64,000 nucleotides of DNA from Gymnopus androsaceus JB14 (Eukaryota; Basidiomycota; Agaricomycetes; Agaricales; Omphalotaceae), in NCBI GenBank assembly GCA_009733575.1, contig ML769628.1, positions 1 to 64,000 of the forward strand. Direction: 5' to 3'. The stretch's first letter is position 1, and every line of letters begins with the position of its first letter. Shown one piece after another: positions 32,788-45,079 of this stretch. Made by a program: the position numbers and the translations under genes. The notes under the pieces are model-generated. The model saw only the letters and a list, made by a program, of their open reading frames with translations, was not told where the DNA came from and searched no databases.

Positions 32788-35519
32788 ATGCCTCGTGGAG
32801 GTCGTCGCTTAGGCACTCACACAAATCGCAAAGGGAAATTTGATCCAGCCGATGAAAAACACGTCAAGCATACAAATATTGGAAAAGTTTGGGAATTATA
32901 CGAAGAGAGAGAGCCAGAACTCTCGAAAATCCCCTTTTCTTCTCGACTAAATCTCGAACGTTATCTTGGAATCTACGACAGTTTTCCTTTTGTATGGCGG
33001 ATGTTGACGGATATTGGGAGTATTCGTGCTTGTTGGCTTTACTTGGCTCTGTATCTTGCCATTCAGTTTGCTCTTTCTCTTATTCCTGCAGTACAGCTAT
33101 GGTGAGTCCTTGTATTTCGCGTTTTGGTCCGTACTGATATACTCCAAGGTACTCAGGACAGCTGCTGACGATTGTGAGTCCTGATAGCTTCGTACGCTGC
33201 ACATCATCTCCTAACGTGATGGTTTTAGGTGGGAACCGCCGTAGAGCAGCGCACAGTAGACAAGCAGCTGCTTTTGCGAGTCGCTTCTAGCCGTGTCGCG
33301 TGCTCTATTATAGAACTCCTTCTAAATCACGTCTCGACTCTTGTCTCTCGGCCACTGAACACTCGCATCAAGCAACACTATACAATACGCATGTTTGCTG
33401 TATTAGCGCGTCTGGACGTTCCGACCTTTGATGATCCCCTTGTTCAGAGACAACTCGAGCAAGCGTTTCCCACTAGTTCGCGACACTCTGTCGTTTGGAG
33501 AACCGTCGTCAGTTCCATCCATATGGGCAGTACCGCTGTCATGGTGGTCTCTCAGCTATCTGTATTGTTCAATGTCTTGAAGAACCAACAAGATGGCCCT
33601 CTTCTCGCGCTATTGAGCTTTTCTCATTCCTTACTTTCGTGGACTACAGATACCCATTCCCTATTCTCGAGAGGTAAGCTTCTGTCTCCATTATTGCTGA
33701 TAATGTTAACAAATGAACAGTATGGGCTGCCACTACTCAAAATGACGATTACATCAAACTCAGCGGTCTACGCAAGTCAGTAAGCGCGCCTGCTCATCGT
33801 AAGGAGATTGTCGCGGGTAATATGTGGGAGTACATGCATTCCGGTGAGCTCAAGTGTTTCCGACTCTTCTGATATGGCCTAAAAAGACTTCTCCCACAGA
33901 ATACCAACGATGCATAAATAAACTGGGAGAAGACGCTGGAGAGTTTTGGGACGTATATGCCACTTGGAACCAGCGACGCTTCCCAAGCTTTACTTCAATA
34001 ATCCGCAGACCGTTACACGAGTTGCCACAGGTTCATCTTGCTTTTGTATCGTTGGATTCTTGCTGACCTGATTGCAGATTGTATTCACCCTGCGCGCAGT
34101 GCAATACCCTGCTTCTATTCCGCTTTCTCTTGCCTCTCTCAACCTCATCACCTCTACCTCGGCTTCCTTTTCCAGAACCTTGTTGAAATTGTTCGATGAG
34201 ACTGGCACTATATCTGATAATTTCGCTACCATTCGCAAGATGTACGAAACAATCAACTTGCCGAATCGTATTCCAGATGGTACGATTCCATATCCGGAAA
34301 ATCACCAGTCGCTGCAAACGGGAATGTCGATCGAGTTTAGGTGAGTACAGTAAGTTTTTATTCCGTGCCTGATGCTGACTGGTGTGGAACAGGAATGTCT
34401 GCTTCAAGTACCCCGAGAGCAATGCTTATGCTCTGAATAATGTCTCGTTCAAGATTGAAAAAGGCCAACTTTGTGTATGTGTACCGACACTTTGAGTGTT
34501 AACAATGCCCGTAAACTTGGATGTTTCCAGGTCATCTTAGGCCAGAATGGCTCAGGGAAGAGTACCATTCTCAAGCTCATCGCTCGACTTTACGAACCTG
34601 AAGAAGGCGAAATCCTCATTGACGGCCGGGACATCAGAACGCTCAAGCTTGCGGATTTACGTCGTGCCACAGCTGTCTTATTCCAAGATTACACTCATTT
34701 CCCTTTATCTGTAAGTTGATGTCTGCTCTCAATCCGAGAACTACTAATGTGTGGTTTAATAGATCAAAGAAAACATTGCACTAGGTGACCCAGGTCATTC
34801 CGACGACATTGAACGTATCAAAGAAGCTGCTACGCTAGGCTGGAGCGTCAGAGTTTATCGAACGCCTAGGGGACGGATACGAGACTTATCTCGACAGGCC
34901 GGTAAGGGATTATTATTCCGGTCTGCCAGAGGGGACGATGAATCTTTTCGGACGAGCTGTGAGCTTTGGTAAGATAAGGGGGATGGGTGGTATGAAGAGT
35001 AATGAGTCGACGAGTTTGTCGGGTGGTCAGATGCAGAGGATCGCGCTGTATGTTGCCGTTATTCTTTGGATTGGGTGCTGGTGTCTGATACGTTGCGTAG
35101 GTCACGAACATTTATGCGTTCTTCGGCTTCCGAACCTAGCGTAGGGTTGTTGCTATTTGATGAACCTTCTGCTAGTCTTGATCCTACCGCAGAACATGGT
35201 ATGTATCCCTCCCCTTGCGCCTTTCCTTTTCTTAATTCTGAGCTTGTCCGACAGATCTCTTTGAGCGGCTTCGGCTACTCCGTGGACAAAAGACCATGAT
35301 ATTCTCTTCTCATCGATTTGGCAACCTCACACGACATGCAGATACAATCTTGTACATAATTTTATTTCTCTTGGAGACAACATGCTGACCCCCTTCGCCT
35401 TTCGCCACAGATACATGCACGATTCTGTTATTGTGGAGGAAGGGTCCCATGATGAACTCATTAGTGCAGGAGGGGAGTACGCGAGGATATGGAATTTACA
35501 GGCTCAAGCGTTTTTGTGA
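32788..35519 (+). CDS. Half-size ABC exporter (MsbA/HlyB type), +1 shift in nucleotide-binding domain
   Basis: ATG 32788 to TGA 35517, about nine exons. The N-terminal membrane domain includes WLYLALYLAIQFALSLIPAV and later hydrophobic stretches. The ATP-binding domain shows Walker A (LGQNGSGKSTILKL), a Q-loop (AVLFQDYTHFPLS), the signature TSLSGGQMQR, Walker B (VGLLLFDEPSASLD with D-loop) and the H-loop SSHRFGNL. Such half transporters act as dimers and export lipids, peptides or drugs; the substrate here is unknown. Between Walker A and the signature, at about 34841, the frame shifts by one base: up to there it reads IKEAATLG and after it EFIERLGDGYETYL. That would truncate the protein. The 3' end is copied again at 39507. 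It lies just upstream of the amplified hydrolase/peptide-precursor block. Confidence 0.75.
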
Positions 35520-36637
35520 TATCTTGTCTGAAAAATATCAAAGGTTCTGGACATGATTACTCTAGTGCGCTTGAGAAAGATACCTAAATCGGAGAAGAGG
35601 CGCATACTGTATGGAATTCGAGTTCGGCATCACTTCATTGTATCGGTGACATTGTATCTTGACCTATCTCTCTAGTTTCGCGCTTGTTCTTTGATGGAAA
35701 TATTGCATTGCAGTAACGAGTCTAGGAATAACATCCACTTTCACCAAATGCCGCTGCAAAGAGCTTTAGAACAGTACATAACCGCCTCTGAGCCGATGCC
35801 GTCACTGCGGTCCTTCAAGCTTCATGACGCGTCCAGCTTTCTACTAATGTTCTTGCAGGTATAAATTCTCCACTCCCAGCGGCCCCCGTCATCAAGCAAA
35901 CATAATTGTGGGATTCTACCTTCATCGTAAATTGCTCTCCAAGTCCGTAAAAGCCTCTGCTTCCCAGGCGATAATCGTCCTGCTTACGGATTTTGGTTAA
36001 AGCTAGTGGGGCTAAAGAAGACTCGTTTCTCGTTGAATAAAGGTGGCGAGGGGGATTCGAGTACAACTTGAAGCTAATTCGGCATTCTTTAGGACTCTGC
36101 CGGTGGCAAGACGAGGCATCTACACAAGACGTTATTCTAGAGCGGGGAATGAAAGGGCTAGACCTCAATGATGCTGTTGCAACTGTATGCCGACCGATGT
36201 GGGTATCCCATCGGAATGAATGACGCTCTGCAAGTATACAGTAATTTGCCTCTATTTTTATCGGACGGCTTAGAGATTTTCTGCACCCTGCGCACAGCTT
36301 TCCAATACCCAGCACTCAGGTCAAATCGACTTTCCGTTACTGATCCGGCATGCTACAATTCGCACAGCTACCATGCAACGTCGGCGATATCAAACAAGTT
36401 GGAACCTTGAGTAGCTGCGTGATGTCCTCATCTACTAGTACATTGATACACATCCTGCTAAAAGGTGTTTCAACATTCTCTGCGCGGCGACATTCAATTC
36501 TTCGGGGACGTCGACCGTTTCATCTTTCATTCACCTTTGTCTCGTACTGCATCGATTGCAAGTATCCTGCAGTTGATCACCGCATATTTGATGGCTATAT
36601 AAGCTCACTACAGCTGCCTCAATGGTCTATCATAATC
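35520..36637. other. Promoter-side spacer of hydrolase copy 1
   Basis: No gene is supported. The sequence is shared with 39600-41330, where it is interrupted by a MITE. A minus-strand frame of 166 codons (35815-36315) is not preserved in the second copy and is rejected. Confidence 0.5.
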
Positions 36638-38785
36638 ATGGCCCACTTTGCTTTGTACTGCTCTCTAACTTGGCTAGTCTTTGGTCATGCTACTGCTTCT
36701 TCGCTCTCCAAAAAAGATCAGGTTCAAGAGATCCAGTGGGTCAATTGTACCGATTTCGTACCATCTACACTTGTTCAGTCAGAACTTACCGAGTCCATTG
36801 ACCCGACCACGCTTCATTGCGGTAACCTGGTTGTACCGATGGACTACTCTAAAGGAATCAGTCCATCGAACAACATTACCATCAGCTTTGCCATGCGTCG
36901 ACCTGATAATCCAAAGGGACTCATAAACTAGTGAGTCGTTCTGGTGCGCCGCTGCATGGTGTAATTCCTAATCCATAGTGGCCTTAGCTCTCCTGGTGGC
37001 CCTGGTGATGAAGCCAACTCCTTCGCATGGGCTTTCGCTTTGAATATTTCATCCGAGGCGTTCGGCTTCACAGGCTTGGAGGACTTTGATTTTGTCGGTG
37101 TGTACAGTTTCAAAATTCTTTACGCAAAAACTTGATCTTAGGCCTAATTACTATTCAGCAATCGATGTCCGAGGCACAGGTTTCTCCAATCCCATAAACT
37201 GTACCTCCAGCGAAATTATACCCTCGTTCATGTAAGCCTAATGTCTTACAGTGTACAGATGTGCTAACTATTTAATCCATGAATCTGTTTAGCCCGTCTA
37301 CTCAGGCTCAGTTCGATGAGATCCAGAATATCACAACGTCGATTTACAACGCATGTGAAGCTCAAAGTACCCCCCAGGGTATTCTCAACTTTCTAAGAAG
37401 TGAAGATCTCGCCAATGACTGGGACAGCGTGCGCGCTGCGCTAGGTTACGATATTACTCACCTGCTTGCTCTGTCCTAGTGAGTTTCTTTCGCCATATTA
37501 ATACAATACCGTATACTAAACGTTATAAATCAAGCGGCACTTTTACTGGAGCAATCTACGCAACAAAATTTCCTCAACGTGTTGGGCGGTTCGTCCTAGA
37601 TAGTGTAGCTGGTACGAATATTGTGGGTTCTCTCATTCAAAAGGCGATCTTCTGTGACAATTCTTGAATAGACAATCGATGATTATGTCGTCAATCAAGT
37701 CAAAGCCTACAATAGAATGTTGCTGAGAGCTGATGCGTACTGCTTGAACGACACGACTTGTCCCTTTCACTCATTGGGAAAAGGCGCTATCCCGGAGGTT
37801 AGCTGTTTCTTTTCCGTCGTATAGCTGTGATTCTGATGTTTACATTCAACTATAGGCGTTCCAATCTATTATCGCCAATGCCACGGCGGGCGATTTCCCT
37901 AACGTTAATGCCGACGACATTCGAGCTGTCGCATATCTTTCCTTCTTCGCGGGATCCCCGAACTTTACAGCTTTCAACCTCGCTCTAGCTGAGGCTATAC
38001 AGGGAGATGCAAGTTCATTTACTTACAGTGGTGCCTTTGCTACTGAATATTCTGCTGGGCTCATTGCCGTTCTTCCTTTGTTCTGTTCGGATATTCGTGA
38101 GTTCTACTTCCAATTTCACGGAGTGGTTAATCCATACTGATTTCTGCGTATCAGCACTTCCGGACACGTCTTTCGATGCATATGCAAAGATACTGAGTGA
38201 CGTTTCAGCGGTTGATACGTTTGAATTGCGGTTCTCCCAGATCCTGAGTTCGGTAGTACGTAGTGTTGCAAATATTCCGCGTAAGCTTTTGTTGATTCGT
38301 TGCAGGCCGTTTGCGATGCCTGGCCTATACATGGAGATGTAACTGGATCTCATCCAGACAATTCTTCATTGATGCTTGTCACGTCCGATTTCGACCTCAA
38401 GTAAGAGCTACTAGTAAATCCAAGCATCCGATACAGTCACACTAACACTCCTTGTACATAGCACCCCTACTGAGAACGTCATCTTTCAACGAGGAGACAC
38501 GCCCAACTCGGTCGTGGTTCGACGCCACGGGGAGGACGACGGAAGTTACTACGGTAAGTCTCAATACTACAATCAATGGTTTTTGTCTACATACTGACAT
38601 CAAAAATAGTTCCTGGACCGGTACGCGATGTAGAAATAACCTACCTTACCACTGGAGTGCTCCCAGAAGCAACTAACCAGACCTTCATATCGGTGTTTGA
38701 ACCCGGTCAAACGATTCCTGGCCCAGAAGATCCTTATGTTGTCCCGGTAGGACCAGCTGCTGGAGAGGGGTTTTCGCCTGAATAG
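36638..38785 (+). CDS. Secreted alpha/beta hydrolase, tripeptidyl-aminopeptidase-like (copy 1, intact)
   Basis: ATG 36638 begins MAHFALYCSLTWLVFGHATA, a signal peptide; exon 1 ends at 36930 (GT donor). Roughly eleven exons join in phase to TAG 38783. The family pattern is complete: LSSPGGPGDEANSF (oxyanion region), VAIDVRGTGFSNPINC and the nucleophile elbow ALSYGTFTGAIYATKFPQRV with its Ser. Later come LLVTSDFDLNTPTEN with the catalytic Asp, and SVVVRRHGEDDGSYY with the catalytic His. One intron (donor GTGGGT after AGTNI) is needed to bypass a stop near 37665. Such enzymes remove N-terminal peptides or act on esters outside the cell. Four or more Asn-X-Ser/Thr sites fit secretion. It is duplicated with the peptide-precursor region, so a role in processing secreted peptides is possible but unproven. 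Confidence 0.8.
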
Positions 38786-39229
38786 GTTCTTGTCGAATGT
38801 TGACGATGACTCGGACTTGAATGGTCTTCTTCCCTCGATGCTATCATCAGCACTGGCGTATTATTTAGAAGTTATGGTATTTCCTTATTTGTTCCCGTCG
38901 TTCTCCAACCTGCTGCTCCGGTTCCTCTTCTTTCTAGATATATGCTTTTATTTTGTTTCTAGTTAGTATCATTAGTCTGGACTCTATGAGAACTTACTTT
39001 TGATTTCAAACTCTGGCACAGGAGTCTGAAATGTGACCTTCACCGACTCATTAACATGGCTTTAAGAGGCCAAGGCTAATGGCATGCTATTAACCTGTTA
39101 TTATCGGTCGTCTTCTACGAGAATGAGGGGACTCGGATAATGGCCTAATCAGTCGTCAAGGATGCGTCGAGTCTGACGATACGAAAATATGGCCATAATA
39201 GTGTAAAATGAATCATTCATGAGATTTCC

Positions 39230-39350
39230 GGCGATGTTAGATTTTCGGCGATTTTCGGGGAGGTTAGGTTTTTGATGATTTTTGGGGAGGTTTTTGATGA
39301 TTTTCGCCGGGGAAGTTGAGGTTAGATTTTTGATATTCAATTTTTGATGA
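39230..39350. repeat. Degenerate GATTTTTGATG minisatellite
   Basis: Repeated TTTTTGATGATTTT / GGGGAGGTT words directly after duplication unit A copy 1. No gene. Confidence 0.5.
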
Positions 39351-39506
39351 CATTCACCGCCAATAATTATGCTTCAGCCTAGCTGAAGCACTGTGTGAAA
39401 TAGATTCTTTCAGCAGCTAAGGAAAATGTACTTGTTTTGGAATAGTATAGAAAATAAATGCTTCATACAACTTATGAAGAAAATATATTCATACCATCTG
39501 CAGAAG

Positions 39507-39590
39507 CAAGAAGGGTCCCATGATGAACTCATTAGTGCAGGAGGGAGTATGCAAGGATATGGAACTTACAGGCTCAAGCATTTTTGTGAT
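39507..39590 (+). pseudogene. Last-exon fragment of the ABC exporter
   Basis: Matches 35434-35519: GGGTCCCATGATGAACTCAT up to TTTTTGTGA. One G is lost in GGAGGGGAGTAC, giving GGAGGGAGTATG. Only the C-terminal tail is present, as passenger sequence of the duplication. Confidence 0.85.
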
Positions 39591-39955
39591 ATCTTGTCGG
39601 AAAAATATCAGAGGTTCTGGACATGATTACTCTAGTGCGCTTGAGAAGGATACATAAATAGGAGAAGAGGCGCATATGTAATTCGAGTTCTGCATCACTT
39701 CATTGTATCGATGTCGTTGTATCTTGACCTGTCTATCTAGTTTCTGCTTGTCCTTCGACCTCTGTCGGTGTTTCTTGATGGTCAATATTACACTGCAGTT
39801 ACGAGCCTAGTACGAATCGTCACCTTACAAATGCCAGTACTAAGAGCTTTAGAACAGTACATAACCGCCTCTGAGCCGTCCACTGCGGTCCTTCAAGCTT
39901 CATTACACGTCCAGCTTTGTAATGTTCTTGCAGGTATAAATTCTCCACTCCCAGC

Positions 39956-40521
39956 TAGGGCTCTTCACCGTATCCGTACCCATACGGATACGGACGGTAC
40001 GGTACGGAGAAATTCCGTACTGTAGCTGCTCGAAGCTTTCCGTATACGGTACGGAAAAATACGCCGTATACGCCGTAATACGGGACGTAGCACCCAATTT
40101 TAAAAAACAGTCGGACAGGGTGAGTTTTGGGCCAATTATTGGCTTTCATTTGGAGTGCATGCCACAATAGTCTTGATTAAGCATTAAATACATGTTTTCA
40201 AGATGCTTAAAGAATATTTTGCATACTAAAATCTGTGTCACACTAAGTCACAATCACGTCTAAGCTCTCGTTGTTCAATATTTGAGCGGTATAAGTCCTA
40301 AATGTGAATATATGCGGCATGTGCATGCTTTATATCTTCTTTTCAAACATAAAACAAACTATATAGTGGTAGGATACTGAGTTTAATGCCGAGAATATAA
40401 ATGGTCCGTATACGCCGTATACGGCCGTATTTTTCTCGTACCGTACCGTAGCCCAAAGAAATTCGACCGTAATACGGAAAAAACTCCGTACCGTATACGG
40501 TACGTACGGTGAAGAGCCCTA
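39956..40521. mobile_element. hAT-type MITE, 566 bp, perfect 8-bp target duplication
   Basis: Begins TAGGGCTCTTCACCGTA and ends TACGGTGAAGAGCCCTA. It is flanked by CTCCCAGC at 39948-39955 and 40522-40529. The empty site is preserved in the paralogous segment near 35871 (ACTCCCAGCGGCC), which proves insertion after the duplication. Ends are packed with CCGTATACGG/ACGGTACGG subterminal repeats. No coding capacity. Confidence 0.92.
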
Positions 40522-41333
40522 CTCCCAGCGGCCCCAGTCATCAAGCAAACATAATTGTGAGATTCTACCTTCATCGTAAATTGCTCTCAAGTCCGTAAAA
40601 GCCACTGCTTCCCAGGCGATAATTGTCCTGCTTACGGATTTTGGTTGAAGCTAGTGGGGTTAAAGAAGAAGGCTCGTTTCTCGTTGCATAAAGGTGGCGA
40701 GGGGGATTCGAGTACAACTTGAAGCTAATTCGACATTATTTAGGACCGGTGGCAAGACGAAGCATCTACACAAGACGTTATTCTAGAGCGGGGAATAGAA
40801 GGGCTAGACCTCAATGATGCTGTTGCAACTGTATGCTACTTGTGCCATCTCAGACCGATGTGGGTATCCCATCGGAATCAATGACGCTTTGCAAGCATAA
40901 TTCGCCTCTATTTTTATCGGACAGCGTACAGATTTTCTTCACCCTACGCGCAGCCTTCCAATACCCAACATACAGTCAGGCCAAATCGACTTTCAATTAC
41001 CGATCCGGCATCCAGCATGCACTCAGGCCAAATCGACTTTCCGTTACTGATCCGGCATAGTACGCTCATGCGACAATTCGCGCAGCTACCATGCTACGTC
41101 GGCGACATCAAACAAGTTGGAATCTTGAGTAAGTACATTGATACACATCCTGTTAAAAGGTGTTTCACGCAGCATTCTCTGCGCAGCGACATTCAATTCT
41201 TTGGGGACGTCGACCGTTCATCTTCATCTCGTACTGCATCGTCGTGAGTCTATTGCAAGTATCCTGCAGTTGATCACCGCATATTTATGGCTATATAAGC
41301 TCACTACAGCTGCCTCAATGGTCTATCATAATC

Positions 41334-43477
41334 ATGGCCCACTTTGCTTTGTACTGCTCTCTAACTTGGCTAGTCTTTGGTCATGCTACTGCTTCTTCGC
41401 TCTCGAAAAAAGATCAGGTTCAAGAGATCCAGTGGGTCAATTGTACCGATTTCGTACCATCTACACTTGTTCAGTCAGAACTACCGAGTCCATTGCCCGC
41501 CACGCTTCATTGCGGTAACCTGGTTGTACCGATGGACTACTCTAAAGGAATCAGTCCATCGAACAACATTACCATCAGCTTTGCCATGCGTCGACCTGAT
41601 AATCCAAAGGGACTCATAAACTAGTGAGTCGTTCTGGTGCGCCGCTGCATGATGCAGTTCCTAACCTTAGTGATCTTAGTTCTCCTGGTGGGCCTGGCGG
41701 AGAAGCCAACTCCTTCGCATGGGCTTTCGCTTTGAATATTTCATCCGAGGCGTTCGGCTTCACAGGCTTGGAGGACTATGACTTTGTCGGTGTGTACAGT
41801 TCCAAAATTCTTTACGCAAGAACTTGATCCTAGGCCTAATTACTATTTAGCAATCGATGTCCGGGGCACGGAGTTCTCCAATCCCATAAACTGTACCTCC
41901 AGCGAAATTATTCCCTCGTTCATGTCAGTCCAATGTCTTATCGTGTACGTTCGTGCTTAATATTTAATCCATGAATCTGTCTAGCCCGTCTACCCAGGCT
42001 CAGTTCGATGAGATCCAGAATATCACAGCGTCGATTTACAACGCATGTGAAGCTCAGAGCACCCCCCAGGGCATTCTCAACTTTCTAAGAAGTGAAGATC
42101 TCGCCAGTGACTGGGACAGCGTGCGCGCTGCGCTAGGTTACGATATTACTCACCTGCTTGCTCTGTCCTAGTGAGTTTCTTTCGCCATATTAATACAATA
42201 CCGCATACTAAACGTTATAAATCAAGCGGCACTTTTACTGGAGCAATCTACGCAACAAAATTTCCTCAACGTGTTGGGCGGTTCGTCCTAGATGGTGTAG
42301 GTTCTACGAATATTGTAGGTTCTCTCATTCAAAAGGTGATCTTCTGTGACAATTCTTGAATAGACAATCGATAATTATGTCGTCAATCAAGTCAAGGCTT
42401 ACAATAGGCTGTTACTGAGAGCTGACGCATACTGCTTGAACGACACGACTTGTCCCTTTCACTTACTGGGAAAAGGCGCTATCCCGGAGGTTAGCCTTTT
42501 CTTTCCGCCCTATAGCTGTGAATCTGTTGTTGACGTTCAACTATAGGCGTTCCAATCTATTATCACCAATGCCACGGCGGGCGATTTCCCCAACGTTAAT
42601 GCAGACGACATTCGAGCGGTCGCAGCTCTTTCCTTCTTCGCGGGATCCCCGAATTTTACAGCTTTCAACCTCGCTCTAGCTGAGGCTATACAGGGAGATG
42701 CAAGTTCACTTACTTACAGTGGTGCCTTTGCTACTGAATATTCTGCTGGCCTTATTGCCATTCTTCCTTTGTTCTGTTCGGATATTCGTGAGTTTTACTT
42801 CCAATTTCATGGAGTGGTTAATCCATACTGATTGCCGCGTATCAGTTATTCCGGACACGTCTTTTGATGCATATGCAAAGATCCTGAGTGATGTTGCAGC
42901 GGTTGATACGTTTGAATTGCGGTTCTCCCAGATCCTAAGTTTGGCAGTACGTAGTATTGCAAATATTCCGCGCAGGCTTTTGCTGATTCGTTGTAGGCCG
43001 TTTTGCGATGCCTGGCCTATACATGGAGATGTAACTGGACCTCATCCAGACAATTCTTCATTGATGCTTGTCACGTCCGATTTCGATCTCAAGTAAGAGC
43101 TACTAATAAATCCAAGCATGCGATACAGTCATCCTAACAATCCTTGTACATAGCACCCCTACTGAGAACGTCATCTTTCAACGAGGAGACACGCCCAGCT
43201 CGGTCGTAGTTCGACGCCACGGGGAGGACCATGGAAGTTACTACGGTAAGTCTCAATACTACAATCAATGGTTTTTTTCTACTTGCTGACATCAAAAACA
43301 GTTCCTGGACCAGTACGCGATGTAGAAATAGCCTACCTTACCACTGGAGTGTTCCCAGAAGCAACTAACCAGACCTTCATATCGGTGTTTGAACCCGGTC
43401 AAACGATTCCTGGCCCAGAAGATCCTTATGCTGTCCCGGTAGGACCAGCTGCTGGAGAGGGGTTTTCTCCTGAGTAG
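41334..43477 (+). CDS. Secreted alpha/beta hydrolase, tripeptidyl-aminopeptidase-like (copy 2, frameshifted)
   Basis: Paralogue of 36638-38785 with the same signal peptide, exon pattern and nucleophile elbow (ALSYGTFTGAIYATKFPQRV). In exon 1 three single-base losses against copy 1 (in SELTESIDPTTLH versus SELPSPLPATLH) cancel out and leave the frame. In a late exon, copy 1 reads GCCGTTTGCGATGCC and copy 2 GCCGTTTTGCGATGCC (about 43005). The extra T breaks the frame before the catalytic Asp and His exons. These exons still exist downstream (GEDHGSYY), with TAG at 43475. The copy is therefore probably inactive, or the extra T is an error. Confidence 0.65.
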
Positions 43478-44159
43478 GTTGTTTTCCCGTCGTTATCCAC
43501 CTACTCCGGTTCCTCTTCTTTTTAGATATATGTTTCAATTTTATTTCGTTGCTTGTTCTAGTTAGTATCATTACTCTAGATCTATGAGAACTTGCTTTTG
43601 ATTTTAACTCTGGCACTGGGTGTCTGAGATGCGACCTTCACCGACTCATCAACATAGCTTTATGAGGCCAACGCAATTGACATACTATTAACATGTTGAT
43701 TATCAGTCGTCCTCCACGAGAATTCTAGAGATTATCCCGCCATCCTTTAGAAGAGACCGCTTTAAGCCTAATCAGTTGTCAAGGACGCGTCTCCGACGAT
43801 ACGAAACATACTTCAAAGAGGAAACCGAACTCTGGTTTCCTCCGACTCTTCCCTAGGAAAAGTTTCCCAGGCTGAGCTGAAGCTGGTACTTCGCGTCATG
43901 TCATGGGTAGAGCTCGGGAAAACGAGAAGTTCTGTACTACAACTGCACAAAATCATGCAAGAACGAGAAGAATGTCGATTTCAAGGAGTTCAATTACTAT
44001 TTTACAGGTACACAAATTAATTATTAAGTAGCAAGTATTAATTTTGAGAGATAAATAGAGGAATAAAAAGTCATTTATGATACTGTTAGTATAATGTGTC
44101 GAGGATGAACCACATAAGTTATAAAGCCGAGACAAGTCGGTATGATGCGCCAGCAAGTA

Positions 44160-44979
44160 TCATGCTTCGTGCCCAAGAGCTTCGAGTTTCCAAGATGGAG
44201 GATCTGGAGAAGCGTTCCGCTCAGAAGGAGTGGATGTGTCCTTTGCGAGTGCGTGAGAACCAGAGTCGGATGCATTACGCTTCCAAGACGGTGGCGAAGC
44301 TTCATGCTCATCAGACTCGCGCCTCCAAGAGGGAGGACTGGGAGCAACAGCTCGCTCACGTTTCCAATCAGGAGGGGAGGGCTTGGCCTCTCGCTTCCAA
44401 GACGGGGGAGCTGCAGACTCGGATGCGTCACGTTTCCAATCAGGAGGGGAGGGTCGGGCCTCTCGCTTCCAAGACGGGGGAGCTGCTGATTCGGATATAT
44501 CACGCTTCCAAGAAGGAGGGGAGGGTTGGGCCTCGCGCTTCCAAGACGGGGGAGCCGCAGATTCGGATGTATCACGCCTCCAGGAAGGAGGGGATGGATC
44601 TCTTTCAACCGACTCGCGTTTCCAAGAGGGAGGAGCAGCGCTAGGTCCGGAAGCTTCCCGCTTCCAAGAAGGGGGAGAAGGACTGCGTTCTACTTGATCC
44701 CGCTTCAAAGAACTTTCGGGATTGGTGTCCCTTTGTGCCTAGAGAGGCAGAACTAGATCCAGATCCATTGTCCATCCAGGAAATAGATAGTTCGGGTTCC
44801 ACTAACTCGAAGTCCCGAACAGAAGTTGATTGGCCCTCATTAGAGAAGGTTTCACGCTACAGAATTCATTAGAAAAATTTCTGAGCACGGAAAGATGAAG
44901 TTTGAACACTCACCAAAGGTAGAGCGTAAATTCCAGAGAATAACAAGGCTAGTATAGGAATGATCGAGGAAAAGTGCAT
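44160..44979 (-). CDS. Kex2-type repeat-peptide precursor (copy 1, frameshifted)
   Basis: The signal exon starts at ATG 44979 (MHFSSIIPILALLFSGIYAL); the intron is GTGAGT to TAG before 44856. Downstream are twelve peptide units separated by KR, RR or a related site, alternating forms such as DTSESAAPPSW and EAQPSPPSW, and a longer tail to TGA 44160 (LEALGHEA). Compared with copy 2 (CCCTTTTGCC), copy 1 reads CCCTTTGTGCC near 44735. One extra base puts the signal exon out of frame with the repeats, so as written the repeats would not be secreted. A TATA-like TTTTATA (complement TATAAAA) is at 45071-45077. Confidence 0.7.
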
Positions 44980-45070
44980 TTCGTCGCGTTTGGGTAAACT
45001 GAAGAAATTATGAGGCTGAATAAGAAGACTGATAGAGACTGATAATGAATAGGAAATGAGACACAAACAC

Positions 45071-45078
45071 TTTTATAC
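45071..45078 (-). promoter_or_regulatory. TATA box of precursor copy 1
   Basis: GTATAAAAG on the minus strand, about 95 bp before the ATG, identical in both precursor copies. Confidence 0.55.
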
Positions 45079-45079
45079 C

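Larger units (their letters stand above)
35430..39185 (+). repeat. Segmental duplication unit A, copy 1
   Basis: From the last exon of the ABC exporter through the hydrolase gene and its 3' flank. The same order, exon by exon, recurs at 39505-43806, about 90-95 percent similar by eye. Confidence 0.85.
39505..43806 (+). repeat. Segmental duplication unit A, copy 2
   Basis: Copy of 35430-39185 carrying an inserted MITE (39956-40521). A roughly 45-bp internal part of the promoter region (AAATCGACTTTC...GATCCGGCAT) is duplicated at 40982-41060. Confidence 0.85.

Noticed and set aside
35815..36315. 166-codon minus-strand ORF
   Set aside because: The frame is not preserved in the duplicated copy at 39.9-41.0 kb.
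44096..44644. Long plus-strand ORFs over both precursor genes (also 49381-49727)
   Set aside because: They exist only because the antisense of a W-K-R repeat lacks stops; they have no signal peptide, and the minus strand has signal peptide, intron and TATA box.
44160..44700. CRISPR-like array
   Set aside because: The sp-regular repeats at 44.2-44.7, 49.3-49.75 and 28.94 kb are coding repeats with non-unique spacers in a eukaryotic genome.
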